Origin: Hyphococcus sp.
Lineage (GTDB): Bacteria; Pseudomonadota; Alphaproteobacteria; Caulobacterales; Parvularculaceae
Length of the DNA: 64,000 nucleotides
Direction of reading: 5' to 3'
NCBI GenBank assembly: GCA_021776295.1
Contig: JAJFGE010000069.1
Coordinates: 1-64,000 of the forward strand
Shown here: positions 1 through 9,197 of the stretch, piece after piece
How the letters are laid out: every line of letters begins with the position of its first letter
Position numbering within the stretch: the first letter of the stretch is position 1
The notes under the pieces: model-generated
The model's input: the letters and a program-made list of their open reading frames with translations, nothing else
The model's database searches: none
What the model was told of the DNA's origin: nothing
Program-made: the position numbers and the translations under genes

Positions 1-1
1 G

Positions 2-1408
2 CTGTTTTCCGGCGCGAGCGCGGCTTATGGCGCAGGGCCTAACGAGAATGTCTCGCTGGTCGATGCGGCGATGCCGGGCATGCTGCCAGTGATCAATAAA
101 TATTGTGTCGAACAGGCAATCCGGACCGGGCTTGGGCTTAACGCCAAAATCAACCTGTGGTCGCGGTTTGACCGCAAGAATTATTTCTACCCCGACCTGC
201 CGCAGGGCTATCAGATTTCCCAGTTTAAAGACCCGATTGTCGGCGAGGGCGAGATTGAGATCGAGCTTGAGGGCGGCGAGACGCAAACCATCGGCATTGA
301 GCGTCTGCATCTGGAGCAGGACGCCGGCAAGTCGATCCATGACCTGGCGCCGAACGCGTCTTATGTCGACCTCAACCGGTCTGGCGTGGCGCTAATGGAA
401 ATCGTTTCCAAGCCGGAGATGCGTTCAGCCGAAGAGGGGGCGGCGTATTTTTCGAAAATCCGCACGATTGTACGTTATCTGGGAACCTGCGACGGCAATA
501 TGGAAGAGGGCTCCATGCGCGCTGACGTCAATGTTTCTGTCTGCCGGGCAGGCAATTACGACAAATTCCGCGAGACAGGAGATTTCAAATATCTCGGTAC
601 ACGGACGGAAACAAAAAATGTCAATTCCATCCGCTTCACGCGGCAAGTGATTGACTATGAAGCGCGCCGGCAGATCGAAGTCCTGGAATCTGGCGGAACC
701 ATCGATCAGGATACGCTGTTGTTTGATCCGGCAACCGGTGAGACCCGCACCATGCGGTCGAAAGAAGACGCACACGACTATCGCTATTTTCCGGACCCGG
801 ATCTGCTGCCGCTGGAATTTGACCAGGCCTGGGTCGATGAGATCAAGGCCGGGCTGCCGGAACTGCCGGACGCCAAAAAGCACCGTTTCATGGATGAATA
901 TGGGCTATCGGCATATGACGCGATTGTGCTCGCCGCCGACAAGCAAAAGGCCGCCTATTTTGAAGACGCGGCGAAAGGCAATGACGGCAAACTGGCGGCC
1001 AATTGGGTCACCGGCGAATTGTTCGGCGCGCTCAACAAAGCCGGCAAGGATATCGCCGACAGCCCGATCAGCGCCGGCCGGCTTGGGCGGTTGATTGGTT
1101 TGATCAAAGATAAAACCATCTCCGGTAAAATCGCCAAGGATGTGTTTGCATTAATGTTTGAAGGCGAGGAGACCGGTGATCCGGCGGAGATCGTCGAAAA
1201 GCGCGGACTGAAGCAGGTCACCGACACCGACGCCATAGAAAAAGTCATCGACGAAATCATCGCCGCTAACCCGCAACAGGTTGCGAAGGTAAAAGAAAAA
1301 CCAAAAACTTTCGGCTGGTTTGTCGGCCAAGTAATGAAAGCGATGCAGGGCAAAGCCAATCCGCAAGCAGTGAACGAGATTTTGAAGAAGAAGTTGGGCG
1401 TGGAATAA
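2..1408 (+). CDS. gatB: Aspartyl/glutamyl-tRNA(Asn/Gln) amidotransferase subunit B, 5' truncated by the window edge
   Basis: Subunit B of the GatCAB complex, which in the cytoplasm converts mischarged Glu-tRNA(Gln) and Asp-tRNA(Asn) into Gln-tRNA and Asn-tRNA; it carries the kinase-like transamidation domain and the tRNA-binding YqeY-like tail. The reading frame is open from base 2, where it reads [20 protein letters not shown], so the gene starts before the window. Visible family motifs are [12 protein letters not shown], the [20 protein letters not shown] stretch, [18 protein letters not shown] and, in the tail, ANWVTGEL and [14 protein letters not shown]. The C-terminus is complete. gatC and gatA are not in view. 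Confidence 0.97.
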   Translation: MFSGASAAYGAGPNENVSLVDAAMPGMLPVINKYCVEQAIRTGLGLNAKINLWSRFDRKNYFYPDLPQGYQISQFKDPIVGEGEIEIELEGGETQTIGIERLHLEQDAGKSIHDLAPNASYVDLNRSGVALMEIVSKPEMRSAEEGAAYFSKIRTIVRYLGTCDGNMEEGSMRADVNVSVCRAGNYDKFRETGDFKYLGTRTETKNVNSIRFTRQVIDYEARRQIEVLESGGTIDQDTLLFDPATGETRTMRSKEDAHDYRYFPDPDLLPLEFDQAWVDEIKAGLPELPDAKKHRFMDEYGLSAYDAIVLAADKQKAAYFEDAAKGNDGKLAANWVTGELFGALNKAGKDIADSPISAGRLGRLIGLIKDKTISGKIAKDVFALMFEGEETGDPAEIVEKRGLKQVTDTDAIEKVIDEIIAANPQQVAKVKEKPKTFGWFVGQVMKAMQGKANPQAVNEILKKKLGVE

Positions 1409-1486
1409 AACCAGCCTATAGGCGACGGCGCACATGTTGTATTTTCGACCCGTTTGCGCGCGGGCGGCAGAAAACAAGGGGGCAGT

Positions 1487-2029
1487 ATGGCGACCACTAA
1501 TAAATTCGAGCACATCAACCGCTGGCTGACGCTCGGCGCCAATATTGGCGTCGTCATAGGGTTGATTATTCTCACCATCGAGGTTCGTCAGAATGCGTCG
1601 CTTACACGTGCTACTTTGGAAACAAATGGTGTTGAGTTAACGCAAAACTATCTTGAGCAGATGATCAAACCCGCTACTGCGGAGGTTTTTGCACGATCCA
1701 TCACTTCACCCGAAACATTGACGCCAGCCGATATCGTCATCCTCGACAACTTGTTAGCGAGCCAAGTGCAAGTCTGGTGGCAATTAATACTTCTTGAACA
1801 GGAAGGGCTAGTTCCGAAGGCCAGGGTGGCCCGGGCGATCTCTAATCAGGCACCGTATTATTTTGGCTCGCCATTTGCACAAAAATGGTGGGAAATGGAG
1901 ACTGTGGGTTGGGAAGGCACCGAACTTCGCGAGCTGGCCGATCCCATTATCCGCAACATTGATCCGTCATTTATTGAAAAACGGCTGAACATACTTTTAT
2001 CGTCGGCATCTGAGAAGGGCGACGAATGA
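1487..2029 (+). CDS. Small membrane-anchored protein of unknown function
   Basis: 180-aa protein not assigned to a characterised family. The N-terminus (MATTNKFEHINRWLTLGANI) leads into one hydrophobic helix at about residues 15-34, followed by a mostly helical, soluble domain of about 140 residues with several Trp residues; the look is of a single-pass inner-membrane protein. The start at 1487 is preferred because an AAGGGGG ribosome site lies just before it; an upstream GTG/ATG-type extension would lack one. The stop overlaps the start of the next gene by four bases (ATGA), so the two are probably translated together. Function unknown. Confidence 0.75.
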   Translation: MATTNKFEHINRWLTLGANIGVVIGLIILTIEVRQNASLTRATLETNGVELTQNYLEQMIKPATAEVFARSITSPETLTPADIVILDNLLASQVQVWWQLILLEQEGLVPKARVARAISNQAPYYFGSPFAQKWWEMETVGWEGTELRELADPIIRNIDPSFIEKRLNILLSSASEKGDE

Positions 2030-2784
2030 TCCTCCGCCGTATCACCGAACACGTTAAAGCCCAGAACTGGTTTGCGGTTGGGCTTGATTTTTTAATCGTT
2101 GTCTTTGGTGTGTTCATGGGCTTTCAGGTTCAGGAATGGGCCGTTGAGCGACGCCAGCGGGCGAGTGAGACAATATATCTGGACAGGCTGCATGACGAAG
2201 TTGTGCAACTAACGCAGGACAGATTTCAGTACACGACTGATGTTCGGGAAAATCAATTGTCACTATCGGGTGCGATTGAAGTTTTGCAAACCCAATCGGA
2301 GCGCCACATTCTGACAGACAATGAGTGTGACGCGATTGCTGAATCACATATCTATCATCAGCCGACAGCGGATTTGCCGACTATTGCTGAGCTTTTGTCG
2401 ACTGGGCGTTTGGATGCGTTGCAGGCAAAGGGCGTCAGAACGGCAATCACCCGGTTCAATCAAAGCGCCTTGCGCGGGGGCGATGTAATTGATGCGGTGA
2501 ACAGGAACATTCTCACACTGGCGCGCGTATTTCCGGAACTCATTCAGCTTGAGACCGTCCGTGAAGAAAATACTGCACACGGCATCAGATCGGCTGCACG
2601 GTGTGATGCGACCGCGATGAAAGCCAATGCGCAATTCATGAATACGTTTGTCGATAACAGAGATCGATATGCACATTATGCAGTGTATGCTGTAGAACCG
2701 GCAACGGAAAAGCTGGCCATGTTACACGGTGCTTTGGATACCGAACTCGGCATTGTTCATGATGAAGTGGAGGGCGATGAATGA
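2026..2784 (+). CDS. DUF6090-like single-pass membrane protein
   Basis: 252-aa protein resembling the DUF6090-type family of short-tailed membrane proteins (family name from memory, not searched). It begins MILRRITEHVKAQNWFAVGL, then a hydrophobic helix at about residues 17-37 (LDFLIVVFGVFMGFQVQEW), a basic RRQR turn and a long helical extracytoplasmic or cytoplasmic domain. Two Cys (in DNECDAI and ARCDATA) could pair. It overlaps the preceding gene by ATGA and its own stop overlaps another ATGA that opens a vestigial copy of its N-terminus, which suggests the family once occupied a tandem array here. Function unknown. Confidence 0.75.
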   Translation: MILRRITEHVKAQNWFAVGLDFLIVVFGVFMGFQVQEWAVERRQRASETIYLDRLHDEVVQLTQDRFQYTTDVRENQLSLSGAIEVLQTQSERHILTDNECDAIAESHIYHQPTADLPTIAELLSTGRLDALQAKGVRTAITRFNQSALRGGDVIDAVNRNILTLARVFPELIQLETVREENTAHGIRSAARCDATAMKANAQFMNTFVDNRDRYAHYAVYAVEPATEKLAMLHGALDTELGIVHDEVEGDE

Positions 2785-2837
2785 TCCTGCGCCGCATCAC
2801 CGAACACGTCAAAGCTGAAGCTAGCCAACCGAATTAA
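2781..2837 (+). pseudogene. Truncated duplicate of the DUF6090-like gene (first 12 codons remain)
   Basis: An 18-codon frame opening with MILRRITEHVKA, identical over 12 residues to the start of the 252-aa gene at 2026, then diverging to EASQPN and a stop. The DNA around the two starts (from GGGCGA before the ATG to the GCC/GCT codon) agrees at 40 of 46 bases, and most of the differences are third-codon-position changes that keep the amino acid. That pattern suggests the lost copy was a functioning gene for some time before its body was deleted. It begins with the same ATGA overlap as its neighbours. Confidence 0.7.
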
Positions 2838-2853
2838 AATGAGGAGCGAAAAA

Positions 2854-3900
2854 ATGACCCGCATCCATGACAGCATCCTGACAACCATCGGCAACACGCC
2901 GGTCATCCGCATCAACCGGCTCGGGCCCGAGGGCGTCAATCTTTATGTGAAGTGTGAGGCGTTCAATCCGCTGGGTTCAGTGAAAGACCGGCTTGCGCTT
3001 GGGGTGATTGAAGCGGCGGAAAAGTCCGGTGATTTAAAACCCGGCCAGACGGTGGTGGAAGCGACCAGCGGCAATACCGGCATTGGCCTTGCGATGGTAT
3101 GTGCGGCCAAGGGTTATCCGCTGGTGGTGACGATGGCGGAGAGTTTTTCCGTCGAGCGCCGCAAGCTGATGCGCTTTCTTGGCGCCAGAGTCATTTTAAC
3201 GCCGGCGCCGGCCAAAGGCACCGGCATGGTTGAAAAAGCAAAAGAGCTGGCGGCAAAAAATGGCTGGTTTTTAACCCGCCAGTTTGAGAACGAAGCCAAT
3301 CCGGCAATCCACGAGCGCACCACCGGCCCGGAAATTATGGCGGCGTTCAAGGATAAAAGGCTCGACTATTGGGTGACCGGTTTCGGCACCGGCGGCACGC
3401 TGACAGGCGTGGCGCGCGTCCTTAAAAAGCAAAGCCCGGACACGAAAATCATCGTTTGCGAACCGCCGGATGCGGCGATGCTTTCAAGTGGCGTTAAACA
3501 GGAACGCAATGCCGATGGCAGTCCCGCCGCATCGCATCCGGCCTGGAAACCGCACCCGATCCAGGGCTGGAGCCCGGACTTTATTCCGAATATCGCCTCT
3601 GAAGCGGTGGCTGCGGGTGTCATCGACCAACTCATCACCACCCCCGCTGCAGAGGCGATGAAGTGGTCGCAAGCGCTGGCGCAAAAAGAGGGCATATTTA
3701 CCGGTATTTCCGCCGGCGCGACCTTTGCCGCGGCGATGGAAATCGCCAACGCTGCGGCCAAAGGCGTCAATATTTTGTGCATGCTGCCTGACACCGGCGA
3801 GCGCTATCTGTCGACGCCGCTTTTCGCCGATATTGAGGCGGAGATGAATAGCGAAGAAACTGGTATCGCCCAGTCTACGCCGGGCTATCAGCTCGGTTGA
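2854..3900 (+). CDS. cysK: Cysteine synthase A (O-acetylserine sulfhydrylase)
   Basis: PLP enzyme that makes cysteine from O-acetylserine and sulfide in the cytoplasm. 348 aa from the ATG at 2854, which has AGGAG seven bases upstream; the ATG at 2839 has no such site and would put the AGGAG inside the gene. Fold-type II features are clear: IGNTPVIRINRL at the N-terminus, the PLP lysine in NPLGSVKDR (Lys44), the substrate loop TSGNTGIGLA, and the phosphate-binding GFGTGGTLTG. The region is longer than short CysK forms (about 310-320 aa) owing to an insertion near HPAWKPHPIQGWSPDFIP, which contains the usual IQG segment. Could also serve as a related beta-replacing enzyme, but cysteine synthase is the best fit. 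Confidence 0.9.
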   Translation: MTRIHDSILTTIGNTPVIRINRLGPEGVNLYVKCEAFNPLGSVKDRLALGVIEAAEKSGDLKPGQTVVEATSGNTGIGLAMVCAAKGYPLVVTMAESFSVERRKLMRFLGARVILTPAPAKGTGMVEKAKELAAKNGWFLTRQFENEANPAIHERTTGPEIMAAFKDKRLDYWVTGFGTGGTLTGVARVLKKQSPDTKIIVCEPPDAAMLSSGVKQERNADGSPAASHPAWKPHPIQGWSPDFIPNIASEAVAAGVIDQLITTPAAEAMKWSQALAQKEGIFTGISAGATFAAAMEIANAAAKGVNILCMLPDTGERYLSTPLFADIEAEMNSEETGIAQSTPGYQLG

Positions 3901-4041
3901 CGCCAGCGCTCTCGCGGGTTTGTGATCCTCGGGGCCGCCGGACCCGCGCTACGGGCTGCCTGTGAGCATTGGAAGTTTGCGCGATGCGGCGTAGACTAGT
4001 GCAGTGTAGTTGCTGTGGGCGTGGCGCTAACGGAGGATATT

Positions 4042-4470
4042 ATGCGTGGAAAGTTAATTGGCATAGCTGTTGCGAGTTTTGCAGGCGCAGCCTGCGCCAG
4101 CAATAGTTCCTATGAAATGAGCGAAGAAGTCTCAACGCGGCTTGCGGAGTTTGACCGCACTGGAGATTATCAGACATGCCTTGGCATTCGCCGGATCAAT
4201 CAAATCTACCCGCTGGACGAGCGTAATTTTCTCGTTCGCGTGGGCGTCAGCCAATATTATCTGAACAAGGTGTCCGGTAAGTGCAGTGGTGCTGATAATA
4301 GTTTTAATCGGATTCAGTACACAACATCGATAAGCCAGCTTTGCCGCAATGAAATCATTTCTGTTGTCGATAACACAACTGGGTTTTTTGTCGGCTCGTG
4401 TAGTCTGGGCGACTTTGAGCGGCTTGAGAACAAACCTGACGACGCCGAGGCGGAGCAAGACGAAAGCTAA
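4042..4470 (+). CDS. DUF6491-like secreted or lipoprotein
   Basis: 142-aa exported protein. The start at 4042 follows a GGAGG ribosome site (4032-4036); the upstream in-frame start at 4015 lacks one. Residues 1-18 form a signal sequence ending GAACAS, a weak lipobox that could place Cys at the mature N-terminus. The remainder has the pattern FDRTGDYQTCLGIRRINQIY, then YYLNKVSGKCSG and CRNEIISVVD, GSCSLGDFERL, with four regularly placed Cys; this resembles the DUF6491 family (assignment from memory). Role unknown; probably periplasmic. Confidence 0.65.
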   Translation: MRGKLIGIAVASFAGAACASNSSYEMSEEVSTRLAEFDRTGDYQTCLGIRRINQIYPLDERNFLVRVGVSQYYLNKVSGKCSGADNSFNRIQYTTSISQLCRNEIISVVDNTTGFFVGSCSLGDFERLENKPDDAEAEQDES

Positions 4471-4538
4471 AGTCGAGGTTGCGACGCCAAACAATTGGGG
4501 CGCAGGCGATCGAGGTAGAAATTGTTGTTTAGGTTTTT

Positions 4539-4568
4539 GGCGGCTGGCTTGGTGTCAGCCGCCAATTT
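4539..4568 (+). terminator. Possible weak terminator after the DUF6491-like gene
   Basis: An 8-bp perfect stem GGCGGCTG / CAGCCGCC with a 9-base loop, followed by AATTTTA. The T run is short, so termination may be inefficient. Confidence 0.35.
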
Positions 4569-4696
4569 TATGGCTGGAGCCCGTGCGGGCTTGGCGCCAA
4601 AAAAATTGCTAAAACGCATGCGCGCCACACACCAGGAAGTCAGCGAAAACTTACTCCCTAAACAACAACAGTATACAGAGTAAACAAAAATTCAAG

Positions 4697-4711
4697 TTAA
4701 CAAACCCTTAG
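4697..4711. promoter_or_regulatory. CtrA-like box TTAA-N7-TTAG
   Basis: TTAACAAACCCTTAG matches 7 of 8 fixed bases of the CtrA recognition pattern TTAA-N7-TTAA known from Caulobacter. It lies about 120 bases before the Sel1-like gene. Single-site matches in AT-rich spacers arise by chance, so this is a suggestion only. Confidence 0.3.
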
Positions 4712-4830
4712 TCATTCGTAAACGGTTTGCTAATGCGGCGTTAACCGGATTTTAGGGCGCACCCTTTCATCTTTGTCATGGTTAACCCGGTCGTGTTTAT
4801 GCGTCGGGGGGCATGATAAGGGGTCGCATA

Positions 4831-5109
4831 ATGACGATGACGATGACAGCTGCTGCGCTCGACTTTGCAGAGCCTATTTTAAGCGGTGAAGAAATGTACC
4901 GGTTAGGGCTTCAAGCCTCAACGGCCGCGGAGAGCGGCGATCTCGATTTGATCACAGCACATAAATGGTTCAACCTTGCCGCCATGCAAGGCAATACGGA
5001 AGCGCGTGCTTATCGCGGTGAGCTGGCGGCTGAGATGACAACCGAAGAGGTCGCCGAAGCCCAGCGCCAGGCGCGCGAATATCTTGCCAAGCACCGCGCC
5101 AAGCACTGA
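4831..5109 (+). CDS. Small Sel1-repeat-like protein
   Basis: 92-aa protein. The section AHKWFNLAAMQGNTEARAYR (about residues 45-64) is a Sel1/TPR-type helical repeat with the typical A-x-x-W-F/Y-x-x-A-A-x-x-G pattern, preceded by a half repeat (MYRLGLQAS) and followed by a charged helix. Such repeats bind other proteins. I prefer the ATG at 4831 because AAGGGG lies seven bases upstream; an ATG at 4813 in the same frame has only a run of G immediately beside it. No signal peptide is evident, so it is probably cytoplasmic. Specific partner unknown. Confidence 0.7.
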   Translation: MTMTMTAAALDFAEPILSGEEMYRLGLQASTAAESGDLDLITAHKWFNLAAMQGNTEARAYRGELAAEMTTEEVAEAQRQAREYLAKHRAKH

Positions 5110-5140
5110 ACCTTAAATTTCGCCTATAAATCCCGCCCGG

Positions 5141-5611
5141 TTAAATCCCACCCTGGCTTGGGTCGATGGCGCGGGCGCCGCTGGCCGTCAACTGGTCGAG
5201 CGCGATGTCGCGAAACGGCTGTTTTTGTTCTTCGCTAAGCAACAGATATCGCGGCGTCTTGGTGTTGCGCAATGACTGTCGCTGCCCCTCGCTCATCATC
5301 CGCCAGGTCGCACGGCGGTGTTCACGAAACCGGGCGCGGTCTTCCTCGCCCATCGCCTGATAGGCTTGCGCCGTCGCCTTTTGCACCCGGAGCGCTTGCG
5401 AATGGCGCAGGGCGTTTTCATAAAAATCCGCCGCCATCCGGTCGACCAAGGCTTCCTGGTTGATGGCCTGGCGCGAGACCGCGGTTGGCGCAACTACCGT
5501 CTGGCCGGCCGGCGCAAAGGTCTCGGACATTTGTGTCTCGGAGATTTGCGCCTGGGCGGAACTGAATACGGCAAGACTGGAAACAACGGAAAGGAAAAAA
5601 ACGCTACGCAA
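5141..5611 (-). CDS. Secreted protein of unknown function
   Basis: 156-aa protein with a clear Sec signal peptide (MRSVFFLSVVSSLAVFSSAQ, cleavage after AQA). The start chosen is a TTG at 5611 with AGAGG seven bases upstream; an in-frame GTG at 5638 would add nine residues (PFSPRGVQ-type) before the signal and has a poorer ribosome site. The mature part is rich in Gln, Arg and Ala, predicted helical, with the repeated theme of E-x-x-R-x-x-F-R-E-H / S-E-E-Q-K-Q-P-F-R. It does not match a family I recognise. Probably periplasmic. Confidence 0.6.
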   Translation of the reverse strand: MRSVFFLSVVSSLAVFSSAQAQISETQMSETFAPAGQTVVAPTAVSRQAINQEALVDRMAADFYENALRHSQALRVQKATAQAYQAMGEEDRARFREHRRATWRMMSEGQRQSLRNTKTPRYLLLSEEQKQPFRDIALDQLTASGARAIDPSQGGI

Positions 5612-5860
5612 CTGAACACCTCTAGGAGAAAACGGCACGCTAGCGGATGCAAGTTTCCGCTCGACAAAACCCGGCGGATAATTTGCGGCTATCGCATTAA
5701 CCAGGTTTTGCCTCGGTTAGCGGGGCAGGGCGCGACTTGGACGTCGGCCGGAAATTGCTGCAGCGGGCTTGCAATAAGCCGGCGGTTGGCTTAGACGACC
5801 GCTTTCGCGCGCATCGGCGAGGGCCGGGTTTGCGCAATTTATGGATAATAGAGGTTAGCC

Positions 5861-6040
5861 ATGGCCGTTCCCAAGAGTAAGATCACGCCCGCCAGACGCG
5901 GCATGCGGCGCAGCCACGATAGCCTGAAAGCGGCGACTTATATCGAGGACAAGGATTCGGGTGAATTGCGCCGTCCGCACCATATCGACCTCAAAACCGG
6001 CAAATATCGTGGCCGTCAGGTGCTTGAGCCGAAAGAGTAG
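5861..6040 (+). CDS. rpmF: 50S ribosomal protein L32
   Basis: 59-aa ribosomal protein, located at the peptidyl-transferase side of the large subunit. It begins [20 protein letters not shown] and contains [17 protein letters not shown], both diagnostic for proteobacterial L32. A GAGG element lies at 5851. The gene stands alone between a divergent secreted protein and eno and is followed by a strong terminator at 6069. The Cys pairs of zinc-type L32 are absent, so this is the zinc-free form. Confidence 0.97.
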   Translation: MAVPKSKITPARRGMRRSHDSLKAATYIEDKDSGELRRPHHIDLKTGKYRGRQVLEPKE

Positions 6041-6068
6041 TTCGGTCAAATCGCCTGTCCGCCCAGCG

Positions 6069-6093
6069 CGCCGCCTCTTCGGGCGGCGTTTTT
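6069..6093 (+). terminator. rpmF terminator
   Basis: Seven-bp stem CGCCGCC / GGCGGCG with loop TCTTCG followed directly by TTTTT, a classic intrinsic terminator, 29 bases after the rpmF stop. Confidence 0.85.
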
Positions 6094-6162
6094 GCGTTGT
6101 GGGCGGGGCGGGCGCACCCTGATGCAGGTTGCGATCAGCGGGCGGCGGCGTATAGAGAGCCT

Positions 6163-6227
6163 AGTTTTCCCAGCCGCCAGTTTTCCCAGCCGCCAGTTAT
6201 CCATGAACGCCAGTTATCCATGAACGG
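6163..6227. repeat. Two adjacent tandem micro-duplications in the eno leader
   Basis: AGTTTTCCCAGCCGCC occurs twice head to tail (6163-6178, 6179-6194), followed at once by AGTTATCCATGAACG-type units twice (6195-6211, 6212-6227). The two unit types share the AGTT start and a CGCC or similar end, so the four units look like one diverging tandem array just before the eno ribosome site. Confidence 0.85.
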
Positions 6228-6233
6228 AAGTGA

Positions 6234-7511
<1,278 letters not shown>

Positions 7512-7570
7512 ACGCGGCGCGGGTATAATTTACTTTTCATTAACCTAATTTGATTGTTGTGGTCGCCATA

Positions 7571-7613
7571 GCACTTCCCGAAAAGTGGCAACCGGTTTTC
7601 GGTTAAGAAGTGC
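7571..7613. repeat. Palindromic intergenic repeat, copy 1
   Basis: Outer arms GCACTTC / GAAGTGC and inner arms CCGAAAA / TTTTCGG enclose GTGGCAACCGG, giving a 43-base near-perfect hairpin between eno and ftsB. The core AAAAGTGG-N-AACCGGTTTT is a widespread alphaproteobacterial intergenic repeat (from memory); related copies lie at 23845 and, in altered form, at 32401. Confidence 0.75.
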
Positions 7614-7682
7614 GGAAAGCAAAAAACTAGAGTATTTACGCGCTTCAAAGGAATGCGAAAATACTCAAAAACCAAGGCGTAG

Positions 7683-8027
7683 ATGATGTTGAGTAAGCAG
7701 TTTATTATCGGTGTTGTTCTCCCGGCGGCGATGATGTTTTGGGCGGCGACGATTATTTACAGCGCCGTTGCCGGCAATGCCGGCTATGGCGCGCTGGCGC
7801 GGCTTGAGGCGGAAGTGGGTGCTAAAGCCGGCGAGGTTGATGTTTTGCGCGCGCATCGTGAGACACTGCAAAAACGCGCCGACCAGCTCAACTCCAAGTC
7901 GCTCGATCCCGACCTTGTCGATGAGACCATCCGGACGGTGCTCGGCTATAGCCGCGAGGGCGATGTCGTCATCTCCCGCCAGGCGCTCGATGATGCGCTG
8001 CGCCGCCGGACAGACAAAGCCAATTAA
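7683..8027 (+). CDS. ftsB: Septum formation initiator (FtsB/DivIC family)
   Basis: 114-aa bitopic inner-membrane protein of the divisome. A short cytoplasmic start is followed by a membrane helix (about residues 7-27) and a heptad-patterned coiled coil (ALARLEAEVGAKAGEVDVLR to about residue 65), then a conserved tail with DLVDETIRTVLGYSREGDVV. FtsB works with FtsL and FtsQ to activate septal peptidoglycan synthesis. The position between eno and pdhA is conserved in Alphaproteobacteria and supports the call. ATG codons at 7683 and 7686 are equally possible. Confidence 0.85.
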   Translation: MMLSKQFIIGVVLPAAMMFWAATIIYSAVAGNAGYGALARLEAEVGAKAGEVDVLRAHRETLQKRADQLNSKSLDPDLVDETIRTVLGYSREGDVVISRQALDDALRRRTDKAN

Positions 8028-8112
8028 AACAATGCGCTGAAGCGGTTAACGGCGCCTTGCCGGCGCGCGCGCCAGCGCGTATGAACTCCTCGCTGTTAAA
8101 CGGGGCCGATGC

Positions 8113-9111
8113 ATGTCGAAACGAAAAGCCAAATCCAATCTTGCCGCCACCAAAGACGAGCTGTTCGCTTATTATCGCGACATGCTGTCGATCCGGCGGT
8201 TTGAGGAAAAAGCCGGCCAGCTTTACGGCATGGGGCTGATCGGCGGCTTCTGCCATCTTTATATCGGCCAGGAAGCGGTGGTGGTCGGCATGGAGGCGGT
8301 CAAGAAAGACGGCGACCAGACCATCACAGGCTATCGCGACCACGGCCACATGCTGGCCTGCGGGATGGATCCGAAAGGCGTGATGGCGGAGCTGACCGGC
8401 CGGGTCGGCGGTTATTCCAAAGGCAAGGGCGGCTCCATGCATATGTTCTCCAGCGAGAAGAACTTTTATGGTGGCCACGGCATTGTTGGCGCGCAGATCC
8501 CGCTTGGCGCCGGGCTCGCCTTCGCCAATAAGTATCGCGGCGAGAATAAAGTCAGCCTGACTTACTTTGGCGACGGCGCTTCCAATCAGGGCCAGGTTTT
8601 TGAAGCCATGAACATGGCGCAGCTATGGAAGCTGCCGGTGGTGTTCATTATTGAAAACAACCAATACGCCATGGGCACCAGCGTCACGCGCGCGCATTCC
8701 GAAACCCATCTTTACCGTCGTGGCGCATCGTTCGGCATTCCCGGTACGGAAGTGGATGGCATGGATGTCGTTGCGATTCGCGAGGCCGGCCGCGAGGCGA
8801 TGGAGCATGCGCGCACGGGCAAGGGGCCGTTCATTCTGGAGATGAAGACCTATCGCTATCGTGGCCACTCGATGTCTGATCCGGCGAAATACCGAACCCG
8901 CGACGAGGTGGACGATGTGCGCGAGCATAATGACCCGATCAAACGCTGTGAGCAGCGCATTAAAGACGGCGACTATGCGAGCGATGAGGACTTGAAAGCG
9001 ATCGACAAGGATATCAAGCGGATTGTCAAACAGGCTGCCGAGTTCGCGCAAGAAAGCGCCGAGCCGGCGCCGGAAGAACTCTATACGGATATTCTCGCAG
9101 AAGCCGGCTAA
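8113..9111 (+). CDS. pdhA: Pyruvate dehydrogenase E1 component, alpha subunit
   Basis: Thiamine-diphosphate subunit of the E1 enzyme that decarboxylates pyruvate and passes the acetyl group to E2 lipoamide, feeding acetyl-CoA to the TCA cycle. 332 aa. The ThDP motif runs from GDG (153-155) to NN (182-183); the phosphorylation-loop-like RYRGHSMSDPAKYR is also present, as is RVGGYSKGKGGSMHMF. The gene follows ftsB closely, but the usual pdhB and E2 genes do not follow; the next gene is a glycosyltransferase. E1 needs both subunits, so pdhB must be elsewhere. Confidence 0.95.
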   Translation: MSKRKAKSNLAATKDELFAYYRDMLSIRRFEEKAGQLYGMGLIGGFCHLYIGQEAVVVGMEAVKKDGDQTITGYRDHGHMLACGMDPKGVMAELTGRVGGYSKGKGGSMHMFSSEKNFYGGHGIVGAQIPLGAGLAFANKYRGENKVSLTYFGDGASNQGQVFEAMNMAQLWKLPVVFIIENNQYAMGTSVTRAHSETHLYRRGASFGIPGTEVDGMDVVAIREAGREAMEHARTGKGPFILEMKTYRYRGHSMSDPAKYRTRDEVDDVREHNDPIKRCEQRIKDGDYASDEDLKAIDKDIKRIVKQAAEFAQESAEPAPEELYTDILAEAG

Positions 9112-9197
9112 ATTCAGAGTTTTAGGCGTCGCGCCCTGTTAACGCGTCCTTCAATCTTGCTTTGCACCCAGAAGCGAACGGCGCCACATCTCCTGTT

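Larger units (their letters stand above)
4471..4830. other. 360-base gene-free stretch
   Basis: No convincing gene. The left half holds a GC-rich hairpin (see terminator at 4539). The right half is AT-rich and carries several TTAAC elements, including a CtrA-like TTAA-N7-TTAG at 4697, and probably holds the promoter of the Sel1-like gene that follows. Confidence 0.5.

Noticed and set aside
9162..9197. TTG start for the glycosyltransferase at 9162
   Set aside because: No ribosome site and the added residues do not fit the family start.
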